Source of the DNA: Acetofilamentum sp.
GTDB taxonomy: Bacteria > CAIWAD01
NCBI GenBank assembly: GCA_020726405.1
Contig: DYSB01000007.1
Coordinates: 1-39,377, forward strand
DNA: 39,377 nt
Reading direction: 5' to 3'
Shown here: positions 29,499 to 37,933 of the stretch, piece after piece
Position numbering within the stretch: the first letter of the stretch is position 1
Layout of the letters: every line of letters begins with the position of its first letter
The notes under the pieces: generated by a model
Seen by the model: only the letters and a program-made list of their open reading frames with translations
Told to the model about the DNA's origin: nothing
Databases searched by the model: none
Program-made: the position numbers and the translations under genes

Positions 29499-32400
29499 AT
29501 GCACGCATTTCGTACTGCCGGACGGCTGAACGGGAGGTCCGCGACTTCACCGGCTGACGGCGCTTACCGAATTCTCCACCCTGCCCCGGCGCGACCACGT
29601 GCCGCGTGGCAGGGTTTCTGGTTGCTGGCGGGCCTGCTCTGGCTGGTCACGGTGGCCGGGGCCCAGACCGTCATGCCCGACACTCTGCGCCCGACCACGG
29701 GCCATGCCTTCCGGCTGTCGGATTTCGACGGGCCCTTCTGGTTCAACCAGCGCTCCGTCGTGCTGCCCGGCGACACTCTGTTCGCCGGCCCGGGTGACTC
29801 GCTGCTCTTCAAGGCCGACACCCTGGGCCTGGGCTCCCTGATGATCCAGGGCACGCTGATCGTCGAGGGCAATCAGGACAGCCTGGTGGTCTTCACGGGC
29901 CAATCCTACAGCCAGTTCAGCTGGCCGGGCATTCTGTTCCGCCAGCTGGCCGGGGACTCCACCACCTCCCTCATCCACTACGCCCACCTGAATGGCGCCA
30001 ACACCACAATCAACACCAACAAGGTGGCGGCCTGGGGCCAGCCCTATTCCCTCGTCGTCCGGCGCAGCTTGTTTACGGACGGCAGTTTTGGCGCCGTGCT
30101 CTTCTCGCCCTCCTCTTCGCGTTTCGAGAACTGCGTGTTTGACGACCAGCGCAACGTGTCGGTCTATGCCTCCAACTGCCGGGCGGAAGTGGTCAACTGC
30201 GTGCTGATGCCCCACGAGGATTTCCCCAGCGCCAAGGCCATCAACTTCTACAATCCGCCGGCGGACCCGGCTTCGGTCGTCCATTACAACCTGTTCTATC
30301 CGGGCGTGGGCGAATGGTGGAGCGAGTTCCTGCTCTCCAACAACACGGGGGACTCGCAGTACACGTATCACCAGCTGGACTCCACCAACCTGGTGGCGGA
30401 CCCGCTCTTCCTGGCGGATCGGCCCTACCACCCGGATCCGGAAACTTCGCCCCTGGTGGATAGCGGCGACCCCACCCTCCTCGACCCGGACGAGACCGTC
30501 TCCGACATCGGCATTTGGTGGGTGCGCGGCATCGAGAGCCCCCTGCGCATTCTGAGCGCGCCCTCCCCTTCCACCTGGGTGAAGGGCTACAACTTCCTGG
30601 CCGTGTTTGACATCCAATCCTACCCGGCGCCCGACTGGAGCCTGGAAGGCGCCCCGGCGGGCATGCAAATCAGCACGCTGGGCCGGAGCTGGGCGGCGCT
30701 GAGCTGGCCGGTCAGCCAGCAGCAGCTGGGCGCCCACCACTTCTGGATCCACGGCCAGAACCTGGCCAACGAGATGGTCTACCACGACAGCCTGGAAGTC
30801 AACTTGCTGTTCCTGGAGAACCACGCGCCGCAGCTCAGCCTGGTCTCCCCTTGCGACGGCGGGGGCTGCCTGGGTCAGCGTGACGTGATCGTGGAAAACC
30901 TATCCACCGGCACGTCCACCGTGGTGCAGTTGCAAGTGGAGGACGAGGACGCCGCCTTGCTGGGGAGCCAGCAGATCTACCGGCTGAATGTCTGGCTCAA
31001 CGGCGTGGCGGAGCCCACGCTCTTCGTCAGTCAGCTCCAGCGCGAGTTCGTCCTGGACACCACGGCTCTGGTGCTGGATCTGCGCTTCTCCGACGGCGTG
31101 GCCTACGACAGCCTGCATTATGAAATCCACCCACGCTTCACGCTGCTCTCCGGCGACGTGTCGGGCGTGATCGGCACGGCCACCGGCCCTGTCTTCCTGA
31201 CCGGACCCCTGCGCGTGCCCGCCGGGCAGAGCCTGCGCGTGGAGGCCGGCAGCCTGCTGGTGGCCGGCGACTCGGACAGCGAGGTTTGGCTGCTGGACGT
31301 GGAGGGTGAGCTGCTGCTGGAAGGCAGCGCGGAGGCCCCGCTCATCTTCCGCTGCCTGGCGACCCAGCGTGCGGGCCTGGATCTGCGGCCGCCCTTCCTG
31401 CGTGTCCAGCAAGGCGGGCAGCTCAGTGGCCTGTCCCACGTGGAGTTCGAGGGCTTTTCCACCGCCGTGCAACTGGAGCACCTCGATCAGACGGAGCCCG
31501 TGCTGATCGACAGCTGCGCGTTCACGCGTGTGCGGCTGGGCATCCTGGCGGTCAACACGCCCGTGGACATCCGCCACAGCGTCTTCCATTCGCCCGCCGA
31601 CAGCCTGCAACTGGGCAGCTCGAGCATCTACCTGGCGGGCTCCGTGGGCAGCGTGATCCAGAACAACCTGTTCATCAATCCAATTGTCGGCGTGACCGCG
31701 GTGGACGCCGACGCCCGGATCTCCAACAACAGTTTCGTCTGGGTGAAGACGCGCAATCAGAACTGGACGCACTCCTGGCCTACCTATAGCCAGCTGGGAT
31801 TCGGGCGCGTCCACGCCTTCAACTCCACGCTGGAGATCCGCAATAACCTGTTCCAGTGGCGCGCCACGCACTTCGGCGACGTTCTCACCACCAATCAGTT
31901 AGAGGCCTACGCCGCCTCTCCCACGCACGCCATCTGGCTGGATGAGGCCAGCCGGGTGCGGGCCGAGTGGAACTGGTACGACTGTCGCAACGCCTGGCTG
32001 AACAGCGCGGAGGGCTATCAGAATCTTTCCTTCCAGACGGCCATCAACGACAGCACGCTCCTGCTCAGCCATATCCGGGCCGGGGCGGACAGCGCAGGCG
32101 TGGATGAGGCCAGCGGCTACCGGCTCTTCGCCGACAGCCCGCTGATCGACGCCGGCGATCCTTCCGGCCTGTGGAACGACGCCTTCGACGCCAGCCGCTG
32201 TGACATCGGCTGGACGGGCGGTCCGCTGGCGCTGGTGAGCGAGTACACGGCGGTCAGCGATCTGCACGGCGAGGAGCCCGGCATCACGCTGCTGCCCGGG
32301 AGCTTCCGCCTGAGGCCGGCCTATCCCAATCCCTTCAACCCCTTCTCGCGGCTGGAAGTGGAACTGGACCGGCCGGGCCTGCTGGACCTGCGGATCTACG

Positions 32401-32561
32401 ACCTGCTGGGTCGCCAGGTAGCCGTGCTGGTCCACGACCGGCTGGAACCGGGCGTCTACGGCCTGCAGGTGGACGGCTCCGGCTGGGCCAGCGGCTTCTA
32501 CGTAGCCCGGGCCCGCTTCCAGGGCGAACAGCAGAGTACGCGCCTGCTGTTGGTGAAGTAG
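29499..32561 (+). CDS. Large secreted protein with beta-helix features and C-terminal sorting domain
   Basis: A 1020-residue exported protein. The N-terminus has about 38 residues with many Arg before a hydrophobic core at 39-56 (ending VAGAQ), a longer signal peptide than usual. Two regions look like right-handed beta-helix: a first at about 100-320 (FENCVFDDQRNVSVYASNCR) and a second at about 600-830 (LIDSCAFTRVRLGI, VIQNNLFINP, ARISNNSFVW). An immunoglobulin-like stretch separates them. From residue 941 the AYPNPFNPFS motif begins a beta domain ending in LLLVK, as in type IX or FlgD-like C-terminal domains. Function may be adhesion or polysaccharide binding; no catalytic residues are clear. 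It is preceded by a 196-base spacer and followed by a strong terminator. Confidence 0.85.
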   Translation: MHAFRTAGRLNGRSATSPADGAYRILHPAPARPRAAWQGFWLLAGLLWLVTVAGAQTVMPDTLRPTTGHAFRLSDFDGPFWFNQRSVVLPGDTLFAGPGDSLLFKADTLGLGSLMIQGTLIVEGNQDSLVVFTGQSYSQFSWPGILFRQLAGDSTTSLIHYAHLNGANTTINTNKVAAWGQPYSLVVRRSLFTDGSFGAVLFSPSSSRFENCVFDDQRNVSVYASNCRAEVVNCVLMPHEDFPSAKAINFYNPPADPASVVHYNLFYPGVGEWWSEFLLSNNTGDSQYTYHQLDSTNLVADPLFLADRPYHPDPETSPLVDSGDPTLLDPDETVSDIGIWWVRGIESPLRILSAPSPSTWVKGYNFLAVFDIQSYPAPDWSLEGAPAGMQISTLGRSWAALSWPVSQQQLGAHHFWIHGQNLANEMVYHDSLEVNLLFLENHAPQLSLVSPCDGGGCLGQRDVIVENLSTGTSTVVQLQVEDEDAALLGSQQIYRLNVWLNGVAEPTLFVSQLQREFVLDTTALVLDLRFSDGVAYDSLHYEIHPRFTLLSGDVSGVIGTATGPVFLTGPLRVPAGQSLRVEAGSLLVAGDSDSEVWLLDVEGELLLEGSAEAPLIFRCLATQRAGLDLRPPFLRVQQGGQLSGLSHVEFEGFSTAVQLEHLDQTEPVLIDSCAFTRVRLGILAVNTPVDIRHSVFHSPADSLQLGSSSIYLAGSVGSVIQNNLFINPIVGVTAVDADARISNNSFVWVKTRNQNWTHSWPTYSQLGFGRVHAFNSTLEIRNNLFQWRATHFGDVLTTNQLEAYAASPTHAIWLDEASRVRAEWNWYDCRNAWLNSAEGYQNLSFQTAINDSTLLLSHIRAGADSAGVDEASGYRLFADSPLIDAGDPSGLWNDAFDASRCDIGWTGGPLALVSEYTAVSDLHGEEPGITLLPGSFRLRPAYPNPFNPFSRLEVELDRPGLLDLRIYDLLGRQVAVLVHDRLEPGVYGLQVDGSGWASGFYVARARFQGEQQSTRLLLVK

Positions 32562-32585
32562 CCGCGCGTCAACCAGCGAGCATGG

Positions 32586-32614
32586 GGCCGGCTCTCGCGG
32601 GAGCCGGCCTTTTT
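32586..32614 (+). terminator. Rho-independent terminator after the large secreted protein
   Basis: GGCCGGCTC (32586-32594) pairs perfectly with GAGCCGGCC (32601-32609) around a six-base loop, followed by five T. It lies 25 bases after the stop codon. Confidence 0.88.
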
Positions 32615-32729
32615 CGTGTTTCCGACAAAGGGGTTGGACAGCCGGCGCAGGCGGTGCGCACTCCGGGTTGCGAGCCGGAACGTAGAGCGTCCGGGCGGGG
32701 TTGGGGGGCCTTCTGGAAGCGGAGGGCAC

Positions 32730-33797
32730 GTGACGGCGGAGGAGTTGGCGGGACTGTGCAGCGAGGAATTCACCCGGGGCCGGCGGCCGCGTCCGGGCCA
32801 GGGTGGACTGCCGCTGGCGGGCCTGGGAGTCGCGGAGTGGCTGGAGCGGGAACTGGATCCCCGTGGTCCCCGGCGGGCCAACTGGGAGGCACTGGCGGAG
32901 GAGCTGGCCCGCGGAACGCTGACGCTGATCCGGCCGGGGGACGCGGACTATCCGCCCCTGCTGGGCGCCATGGCCGCGCCACCGGATCCCCTGTTCTGCA
33001 AGGGCCGCCTCGAGCTGGCGCAGCGCGAGGCCGTGGCCATCGTGGGCACGCGCCGGCCGGACGAGCGCGGTTTGCGCTGGGCCGCCCGGGCCGCGGAGAC
33101 CCTGGTGCGGCTGGGGCTGGTGGTGGTCTCTGGCGGCGCCGCGGGCATCGACGGTCAGGCCCATCGCCGGGCGGGGGCCGCGCAGACCGTGGCCGTGCTG
33201 GGCGCCGGCTTCGACCGGCCCTATCCCGCCGAGCATCGGGAGCTGTTCCGCGAATTGGGGGAGCAGGGGCTGTTGCTGAGCGAGTGGCCGCCCTGGACCG
33301 GCCCGGAGACCTGGCGCTTTCCCCGCCGCAACCGGGTGATCGCCGGGCTCTGCCGGGCCGTGCTGGTGGCCCAGGCGCCCGCCCGCTCGGGCGCGCTCTC
33401 CACGGCCCACCACGCCGTGGAGGAGGGCCGGGAAGTGCTGGTTTGCCCCGGTCCCTGGGACGAGCCCCTCTATGCCGGCTGCCATAAACTGATCCGCCAA
33501 GGGGCGCGCCTGACCGCCACGCTGGACGATCTGCTGGAGGAACTGGCCGGCCTGCCCCTGATCCTGGCGCCTTTGCCGCTGAGTCTGCCGGAACCGTCCG
33601 CCGCCCCGCCCGCCGGAGACGGCGACGCCGAGCTCTGGGAGCTGCTGGAGCGACCCCTCTGCCGGGACGAACTGGGCGCCCGGTTGGGGCTGGCCAGCGG
33701 GCCCCTGGCCGCCCGCCTGCTGGAGGCCGAACTGGCCGGCTGGCTGCGCGCCCTGCCCGGCGACCGCTGGGCTCGTTGCAACTGGCCGGGGGCCTGA
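32730..33797 (+). CDS. dprA: DNA-processing protein DprA
   Basis: DprA binds incoming single-stranded DNA during natural transformation and loads RecA. From the GTG at 32730 it is 355 residues, with GGAGGG three bases upstream. A frame open to 32616 exists but is not family-like. The Rossmann domain shows VAIVGTRRPDERG, VVSGGAAGIDGQAHRRA, AVLGAGFDRPYPAEH and FPRRNRVIAGLCRAVLV, all typical. A C-terminal winged-helix domain (about 300-350) is present, as in many DprA. It is followed 13 bases later by ctpA. Other competence genes are not in the window, so transformation cannot be concluded. Confidence 0.93.
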   Translation: MTAEELAGLCSEEFTRGRRPRPGQGGLPLAGLGVAEWLERELDPRGPRRANWEALAEELARGTLTLIRPGDADYPPLLGAMAAPPDPLFCKGRLELAQREAVAIVGTRRPDERGLRWAARAAETLVRLGLVVVSGGAAGIDGQAHRRAGAAQTVAVLGAGFDRPYPAEHRELFRELGEQGLLLSEWPPWTGPETWRFPRRNRVIAGLCRAVLVAQAPARSGALSTAHHAVEEGREVLVCPGPWDEPLYAGCHKLIRQGARLTATLDDLLEELAGLPLILAPLPLSLPEPSAAPPAGDGDAELWELLERPLCRDELGARLGLASGPLAARLLEAELAGWLRALPGDRWARCNWPGA

Positions 33798-33810
33798 GTA
33801 GATTTCCCGC

Positions 33811-35418
33811 ATGAAAAAAATCGGTTCCCTCCTCTGGCTGGTGCCTGGCCTCCTGTTGTTGGGCATGCTGCTGATCCTGAGTCGCCGTGATCCGCACGCC
33901 TCCGTGCGCAGCCCCATCGAAGGCCTGGGCAAGCTCAACGCCGTGATGGAGATCATCCGCGATTTCTACGTGGAAGAAGCGGAGATGGACCGCATCGTGG
34001 ACGGCGCCATCCGCGGCATGCTGGACGAGCTGGATCCGCACTCCAACTATATCCCGGCCGCCGAGCTGCGTGAGATCAACGAGGAGTTCCAGGGCGAGTT
34101 CGAGGGGATCGGGATCTACTTCCAGATCCGCGACAAGCTGCTCACCGTGGTTTCCGCCATTCCCGGCACGCCCTCCGACCGGCTGGGGTTGAGCCCCGGC
34201 GATGTGATCATCGAGATTGACGGCAAGGCCACCTATGGGATCACCAACGAGGACGTGCAGCGCAAGCTCAAGGGCAAGGGCGGCACCCAGGTGGTGATCA
34301 AGGTGCGCCGAGCCGGCCTGGAGGAGCCCCTGACCTTCCGCATCACGCGGGAGAAGATTCCCATCTACAGCGTGGAGTCCGTCTTCATGCTGAACGGGGA
34401 GGTGGGCTACCTGCGGCTCAACCGCTTCATGGCCACCTCGGCGGACGAGATCCGGGAAGCGATGAAGACCCTGAGCAAACAAGGCATGAAGAAGGTCGTG
34501 CTCGATCTGCGCAACAATTCGGGCGGCTACCTGGAGCAGGCCCAGAAGATCGCCGACCTCTTTCTGCCCGGCGGACTGGTGATCGTCTCCACAGAGGGTC
34601 GCCTGGCGGAATTCGGCAGTGTGCTCAAGTCCACGACCGAGGACGACCTGCCGCCCCTACCGCTGATCGTGCTCATCAACCAGGGGTCGGCCTCGGCCAG
34701 CGAGATCGTGGCGGGCGCCATCCAGGACCACGACCGCGGGCTGATTGCCGGCCAGACCAGCTTCGGCAAGGGTCTGGTCCAGCGCCAACTGGAGATGCGG
34801 GACTCCTCGGCCGTGCGGCTCACCATCGCCCGCTACTACACGCCCAGCCACCGGCTGATCCAGCGGCCCTACGACAAGGGCCTGGCCGTCTACTACGAGG
34901 AGGCCATGGACGAGGAGGATCCCAACCTCTTCGCGGACACCACGGCCGCCAAGCCGGTCTTCCGCACCCGCGCCGGGCGCAAGGTCTACGGCGGCGGCGG
35001 GATCACGCCGGATGTGCGGATCCGCAGCGGGCGCCTGACCCAGTACACCAGCCGGCTGCGCACGCAGCAGTCCTTCTTCGACTTCGCCAACCACGCTGCC
35101 ACCGCCGGACCCCTGCGGCAGCGGGTGGAAGCTCTGGGGCAGGAGGCTTTCCTGCGCGATTGGCAGCCCGACGAGGCATTGTTGGCCGAGTTCGTCCGTT
35201 TCGTGGGCGACAAGGTCGATTTCAACGAGGAACAGTGGCGCCAGGATCTGGTCTGGATCCGCGGCTACCTGAAGCGCGAGATCGCCCGGGTGGTGTTCGG
35301 CCGGGATCCCTCCCTGCGGGTGGACCTGGCCATGGATCCCGCGGTGGCCGAGGCCCTGCTGCTCTTCCCGGAGGCCGAGCGGATCCAGCAGTTGGCCACG
35401 CGGAAAGCCGGACGCTAA
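33811..35418 (+). CDS. ctpA: C-terminal processing protease of family S41 (CtpA/Prc)
   Basis: A 535-residue envelope protease anchored by one N-terminal hydrophobic helix (about residues 6-23). The tail-specific protease order is visible: LDELDPHSNYIP near the start, a PDZ domain (about 95-175, GIGIYFQI and LGLSPGDVIIEIDG), then the catalytic part. In that part Ser295 lies in NQGSASASE and Lys320 in TSFGKG, at the spacing known for the family. A C-terminal domain of about 150 residues follows. Such proteases trim the C-termini of envelope proteins or peptidoglycan enzymes. It lies 13 bases after dprA and is probably cotranscribed. Transcription is likely to end in the GC-rich hairpin around 35422-35450. 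Confidence 0.94.
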   Translation: MKKIGSLLWLVPGLLLLGMLLILSRRDPHASVRSPIEGLGKLNAVMEIIRDFYVEEAEMDRIVDGAIRGMLDELDPHSNYIPAAELREINEEFQGEFEGIGIYFQIRDKLLTVVSAIPGTPSDRLGLSPGDVIIEIDGKATYGITNEDVQRKLKGKGGTQVVIKVRRAGLEEPLTFRITREKIPIYSVESVFMLNGEVGYLRLNRFMATSADEIREAMKTLSKQGMKKVVLDLRNNSGGYLEQAQKIADLFLPGGLVIVSTEGRLAEFGSVLKSTTEDDLPPLPLIVLINQGSASASEIVAGAIQDHDRGLIAGQTSFGKGLVQRQLEMRDSSAVRLTIARYYTPSHRLIQRPYDKGLAVYYEEAMDEEDPNLFADTTAAKPVFRTRAGRKVYGGGGITPDVRIRSGRLTQYTSRLRTQQSFFDFANHAATAGPLRQRVEALGQEAFLRDWQPDEALLAEFVRFVGDKVDFNEEQWRQDLVWIRGYLKREIARVVFGRDPSLRVDLAMDPAVAEALLLFPEAERIQQLATRKAGR

Positions 35419-35451
35419 GCAGCGCGCGGGCCCGCTTGGGCAGTGCGCGCG

Positions 35452-35482
35452 TTGACTTTGGAAAAGGCGTTCAGTAGGTTCG
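35452..35482 (+). promoter_or_regulatory. Promoter of the exbB-exbD-exbD-tonB operon
   Basis: TTGACT (35452-35457) is separated by 17 bases from TAGGTT (35475-35480). The latter continues as TAGGTTCG, close to the TAnnTTTG -7 element of the FCB group. It lies between ctpA and exbB, leaving a leader of about 73 bases before the ATG at 35560. Confidence 0.6.
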
Positions 35483-35559
35483 TGCAGCTTTAACAACCTC
35501 GATGGATCGCAGGCCCACGCCCGATCCAGAGGACAACCCTAGGCGGAGGACGCATTCCC

Positions 35560-36171
35560 ATGCTCAAGTACTATGTCGATGGCGGCGTGTTCATGCACCC
35601 CATTCTGGTCATCACGATCTTCGCCATCATGATGATCGTGGTCAAGTCGGTGCAGCTCCTCAGGGCCTCGCAGAACACCAAGAAGTTCATGGTGCGCATT
35701 CAGGAGGCCCTGAAGGAAGGTGGAGCGGAGAAGGCGGCCGAGATCTGCGCCAGCACCCGCGGCCCCGTAGCCTCCATCATGCATGCCGGCCTGATCCGCG
35801 TGGACCGGGGCGTGGAAGCCGTGGAGAAGGCCATCGTCAACGCCGCCTCGACGGAACTGGCCCTGCTGGAGCGCGGCCTGGTCTGGCTGAGCACGGCCAT
35901 CGGTCTGGCCCCCATGTTCGGGTTCACCGGCACGGTGTCGGGCATGATGAGCGCCTTCGAGGAAATCGCCAAGGCCAACGACATCAGCCCGTCCATCGTG
36001 GCCACGGGTATCGCCGAAGCCCTGCTGACGACGATCTTCGGCCTGATCTCGGCCATGATCGCCCAGTTCTTCTTCGCCATTTTCACGGCCAAGATCCAGG
36101 CCCTGGTGGTGGACATGGAGGAAGCCTCCGTGCAGCTCGTGGAGAGCCTGATCGAGCAGGAACGCAAGTAG
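35560..36171 (+). CDS. exbB: MotA/TolQ/ExbB proton channel protein
   Basis: A 203-residue inner-membrane protein forming the proton channel that energises TonB. Three hydrophobic segments are present: PILVITIFAIMMIVV near the N-terminus, then a pair around GLAPMFGFTGTVSGMMSAF and IAEALLTTIFGLISAMIAQFFFAIF. The last two are the conserved TolQ/ExbB helices. GGCGGAGGA lies ten bases before the ATG. It is followed by two exbD genes and a tonB gene, which favours ExbB over MotA or TolQ. Confidence 0.92.
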   Translation: MLKYYVDGGVFMHPILVITIFAIMMIVVKSVQLLRASQNTKKFMVRIQEALKEGGAEKAAEICASTRGPVASIMHAGLIRVDRGVEAVEKAIVNAASTELALLERGLVWLSTAIGLAPMFGFTGTVSGMMSAFEEIAKANDISPSIVATGIAEALLTTIFGLISAMIAQFFFAIFTAKIQALVVDMEEASVQLVESLIEQERK

Positions 36172-36201
36172 TCCGCTCCGCTCGCCAATTCGAGGTTCAC
36201 C

Positions 36202-36636
36202 ATGGCGTTAAAACGCGGCACCAAGTACGAGGCCGAGATTCCGACGGCGTCTCTGCCCGACATCATTTTCACCCTCATCATCTTCTTCCTGGTGACCACC
36301 ACGATCACCTCGGACAAGGGCGTGTCCCTGACGCTGCCTGAGTTCTCCGAGGGCACGGAGACGGTCAAACTGAAGAAGGACATGGTCCTCAACATCCTCA
36401 TCGCCGAGTCTGGCGACATCATGGTGGACGCGGAGATCCTCGCCAACCGCGGCGAGCTGCTCAACCGCATCCGCACCAGCCTGGAGGAGAAGGGCAAGGA
36501 CGCCGAGGGCAAGTACATCAAGATCGTCTCCATCAAGACCCAGGGCGGGACTCTCTACGACGACTACATGTTCGTCCTGGACCAGGTGAAGGCCGCCGGC
36601 GCCAGCAAGATTTCCATCGCCGAGCCGGAGGAATAG
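36202..36636 (+). CDS. exbD: ExbD/TolR-family protein, first copy
   Basis: A 144-residue protein with one N-terminal transmembrane helix (PTASLPDIIFTLIIFFLVTTT) and a periplasmic domain. The aspartate in PDIIFTLIIFF matches the proton-coupling aspartate of ExbD and TolR. The periplasmic part ends with SKISIAEPEE. It works with ExbB and TonB to transmit the proton motive force. It starts 30 bases after exbB and ends three bases before the second copy. The two copies share the helix pattern but diverge in the periplasmic domain, so they may form a heteromeric stator. Confidence 0.92.
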   Translation: MALKRGTKYEAEIPTASLPDIIFTLIIFFLVTTTITSDKGVSLTLPEFSEGTETVKLKKDMVLNILIAESGDIMVDAEILANRGELLNRIRTSLEEKGKDAEGKYIKIVSIKTQGGTLYDDYMFVLDQVKAAGASKISIAEPEE

Positions 36637-36639
36637 GCC

Positions 36640-37068
36640 ATGCCTCAACTCAAGCGCCCCGCGCCCTACATCACCACCATTCCGTCGGCCTCGCTGCCGG
36701 ACATCATCTTCACCCTGCTGATCTTCTTCATGGTGGTGACCAGCTTCAAGCAGTTCGACGGCCTGCCCGTCATCGTGCCCGAGGCCAAGACCACCGCCAA
36801 GATCGAAGTGGGCAAGCGGGACATCGCCTACGTCTGGATCGACAAGCGTGGGCAGATTGTCCTGGACGATCAGCTCTACAACGAGGAGACCGTGGCCGAC
36901 CTGGTGCCCATCCTCTACGAGCGCCGGACCGCCAATCCCAAAACCGTGATCAGCCTCAAGGCCGATCGCGACTGCCGCATGAAGATCGTCACCGATGTGC
37001 AGCAGCAGTGCCGCAAGGCCTATGCCTTGCGCATCAATTACACGACGCGCTTCAAGGATCAGGGGTGA
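36640..37068 (+). CDS. exbD: ExbD/TolR-family protein, second copy
   Basis: A 142-residue relative of the preceding gene. The transmembrane helix (PSASLPDIIFTLLIFFMVVTS) keeps the same Pro-Asp pair, so the proton-coupling aspartate is retained. The periplasmic domain (VWIDKRGQIVLDDQLYN, then VISLKADRDCRMKIVTDVQQ) is only loosely similar to the first copy. It overlaps nothing but sits within three bases of the previous gene and six bases before tonB. Tandem exbD genes are common in FCB-group TonB operons. Confidence 0.91.
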   Translation: MPQLKRPAPYITTIPSASLPDIIFTLLIFFMVVTSFKQFDGLPVIVPEAKTTAKIEVGKRDIAYVWIDKRGQIVLDDQLYNEETVADLVPILYERRTANPKTVISLKADRDCRMKIVTDVQQQCRKAYALRINYTTRFKDQG

Positions 37069-37073
37069 GTGCC

Positions 37074-37739
37074 ATGTATGCAGAACGCAACCCCGAGATG
37101 GACATCCGGCGCAAACTCCCTGTGTTGACGGAGCTGGGGCTGGCCATCGCCATCACCATCTTTGTCCTGATGTTCATCTTCTCCAAGCAACTCTCCACAG
37201 ATGTCAAGGTGCGCGAATACGTGCCCGAGGAGATCCAGGTGGAGGAGATCGAGCGCACGGTGCAGCAGAAGACCGTGCCCAAGCCCAGCCGTCCCACCTT
37301 CACCATCGCGGCGGAGGATGAGGAGATCTCGGATGACGAAGCCATCGACTTCGCCGACGACGACAACTGGGACATCGCCCCGCCCCCACCCCCGCCCTCG
37401 CCCGCCGGCGCTGGTGATGGTGAGGTCGTGGAGTTCTTCGCTGTGCAGGAGCCACCCGAGCTGATTGGCGGCACAGCAGCTCTCTACAAGGCCGTGAAGT
37501 ACCCCGAGATGGCCCAGCGTGCTTCCGTGGAAGGTCTGGCGCAGATCGTCTTCGTGGTGGGTCCGGACGGCAACCCGCGGGATTTCGTCATCCAGGGCGA
37601 GCGCCCGGAAGGCCTGGGCTTCGGCGACGCGGCCATCGAGGCCTTGCGCAAGATGAAGTTCAAGCCGGGTCGCCAGCGCGACAAGGCCGTGGCCGTGCGC
37701 ATGCAGCAGGTCATCAAGTTCGAGCTGACCGGCAACTGA
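37074..37739 (+). CDS. tonB: TonB energy-transducer protein
   Basis: A 221-residue protein linking the inner-membrane ExbB/D complex to outer-membrane receptors. One transmembrane helix (about residues 20-37, LGLAIAITIFVLMFIF) precedes a periplasmic linker. The linker is acidic (EDEEISDDEAIDFADDD) and then proline-rich (PPPPPPSPAG), unlike the basic-proline linkers of enterics. The C-terminal TonB domain is clear: KYPEMAQRASVEGLAQIVFVVGPDG, then ALRKMKFKPGRQRDKAV. A GTG at 37065 is an alternative start, nine bases upstream. No TonB-dependent receptor is in the window. Confidence 0.92.
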   Translation: MYAERNPEMDIRRKLPVLTELGLAIAITIFVLMFIFSKQLSTDVKVREYVPEEIQVEEIERTVQQKTVPKPSRPTFTIAAEDEEISDDEAIDFADDDNWDIAPPPPPPSPAGAGDGEVVEFFAVQEPPELIGGTAALYKAVKYPEMAQRASVEGLAQIVFVVGPDGNPRDFVIQGERPEGLGFGDAAIEALRKMKFKPGRQRDKAVAVRMQQVIKFELTGN

Positions 37740-37758
37740 GTTGGATTTCCGACCATGC

Positions 37759-37787
37759 AAACGGGTCGCATTGGCGGCCCGTTTTGC
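37759..37787 (+). terminator. Hairpin terminator after tonB
   Basis: AAACGGG (37759-37765) pairs with CCCGTTT (37778-37784) around a 12-base loop, followed by TGC and TTTGG a few bases on. It lies 19 bases after the tonB stop and fits the end of the exbB operon. Confidence 0.6.
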
Positions 37788-37866
37788 GTTTGGTCGCTAA
37801 GGAAAGTGAATAGCGGAGGGCACCCAAGCTCCGCGTTGTCTTTCCTAGTGTAGCGCCCTGCGGTTC

Positions 37867-37892
37867 CGGATTTGCCGAAAACAGGCAATCCG
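37867..37892. repeat. Hairpin in the leader of the subtilisin gene
   Basis: CGGATT-T-GCC pairs with GGC-AATCCG around a short A-rich loop, with one bulged T. It lies 41 bases before the start of the next gene. No clear promoter boxes were found around it. It may be an operator or leader structure. Confidence 0.35.
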
Positions 37893-37933
37893 ACCGGCTG
37901 CCACAACACACAGCGTTACTAGAGAGCCACAAC

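Noticed and set aside
32616-32729. Extended N-terminus of DprA
   Set aside because: The extra 38 residues are Arg-rich and unlike DprA. The GTG at 32730 has a ribosome-binding site and fits the family.
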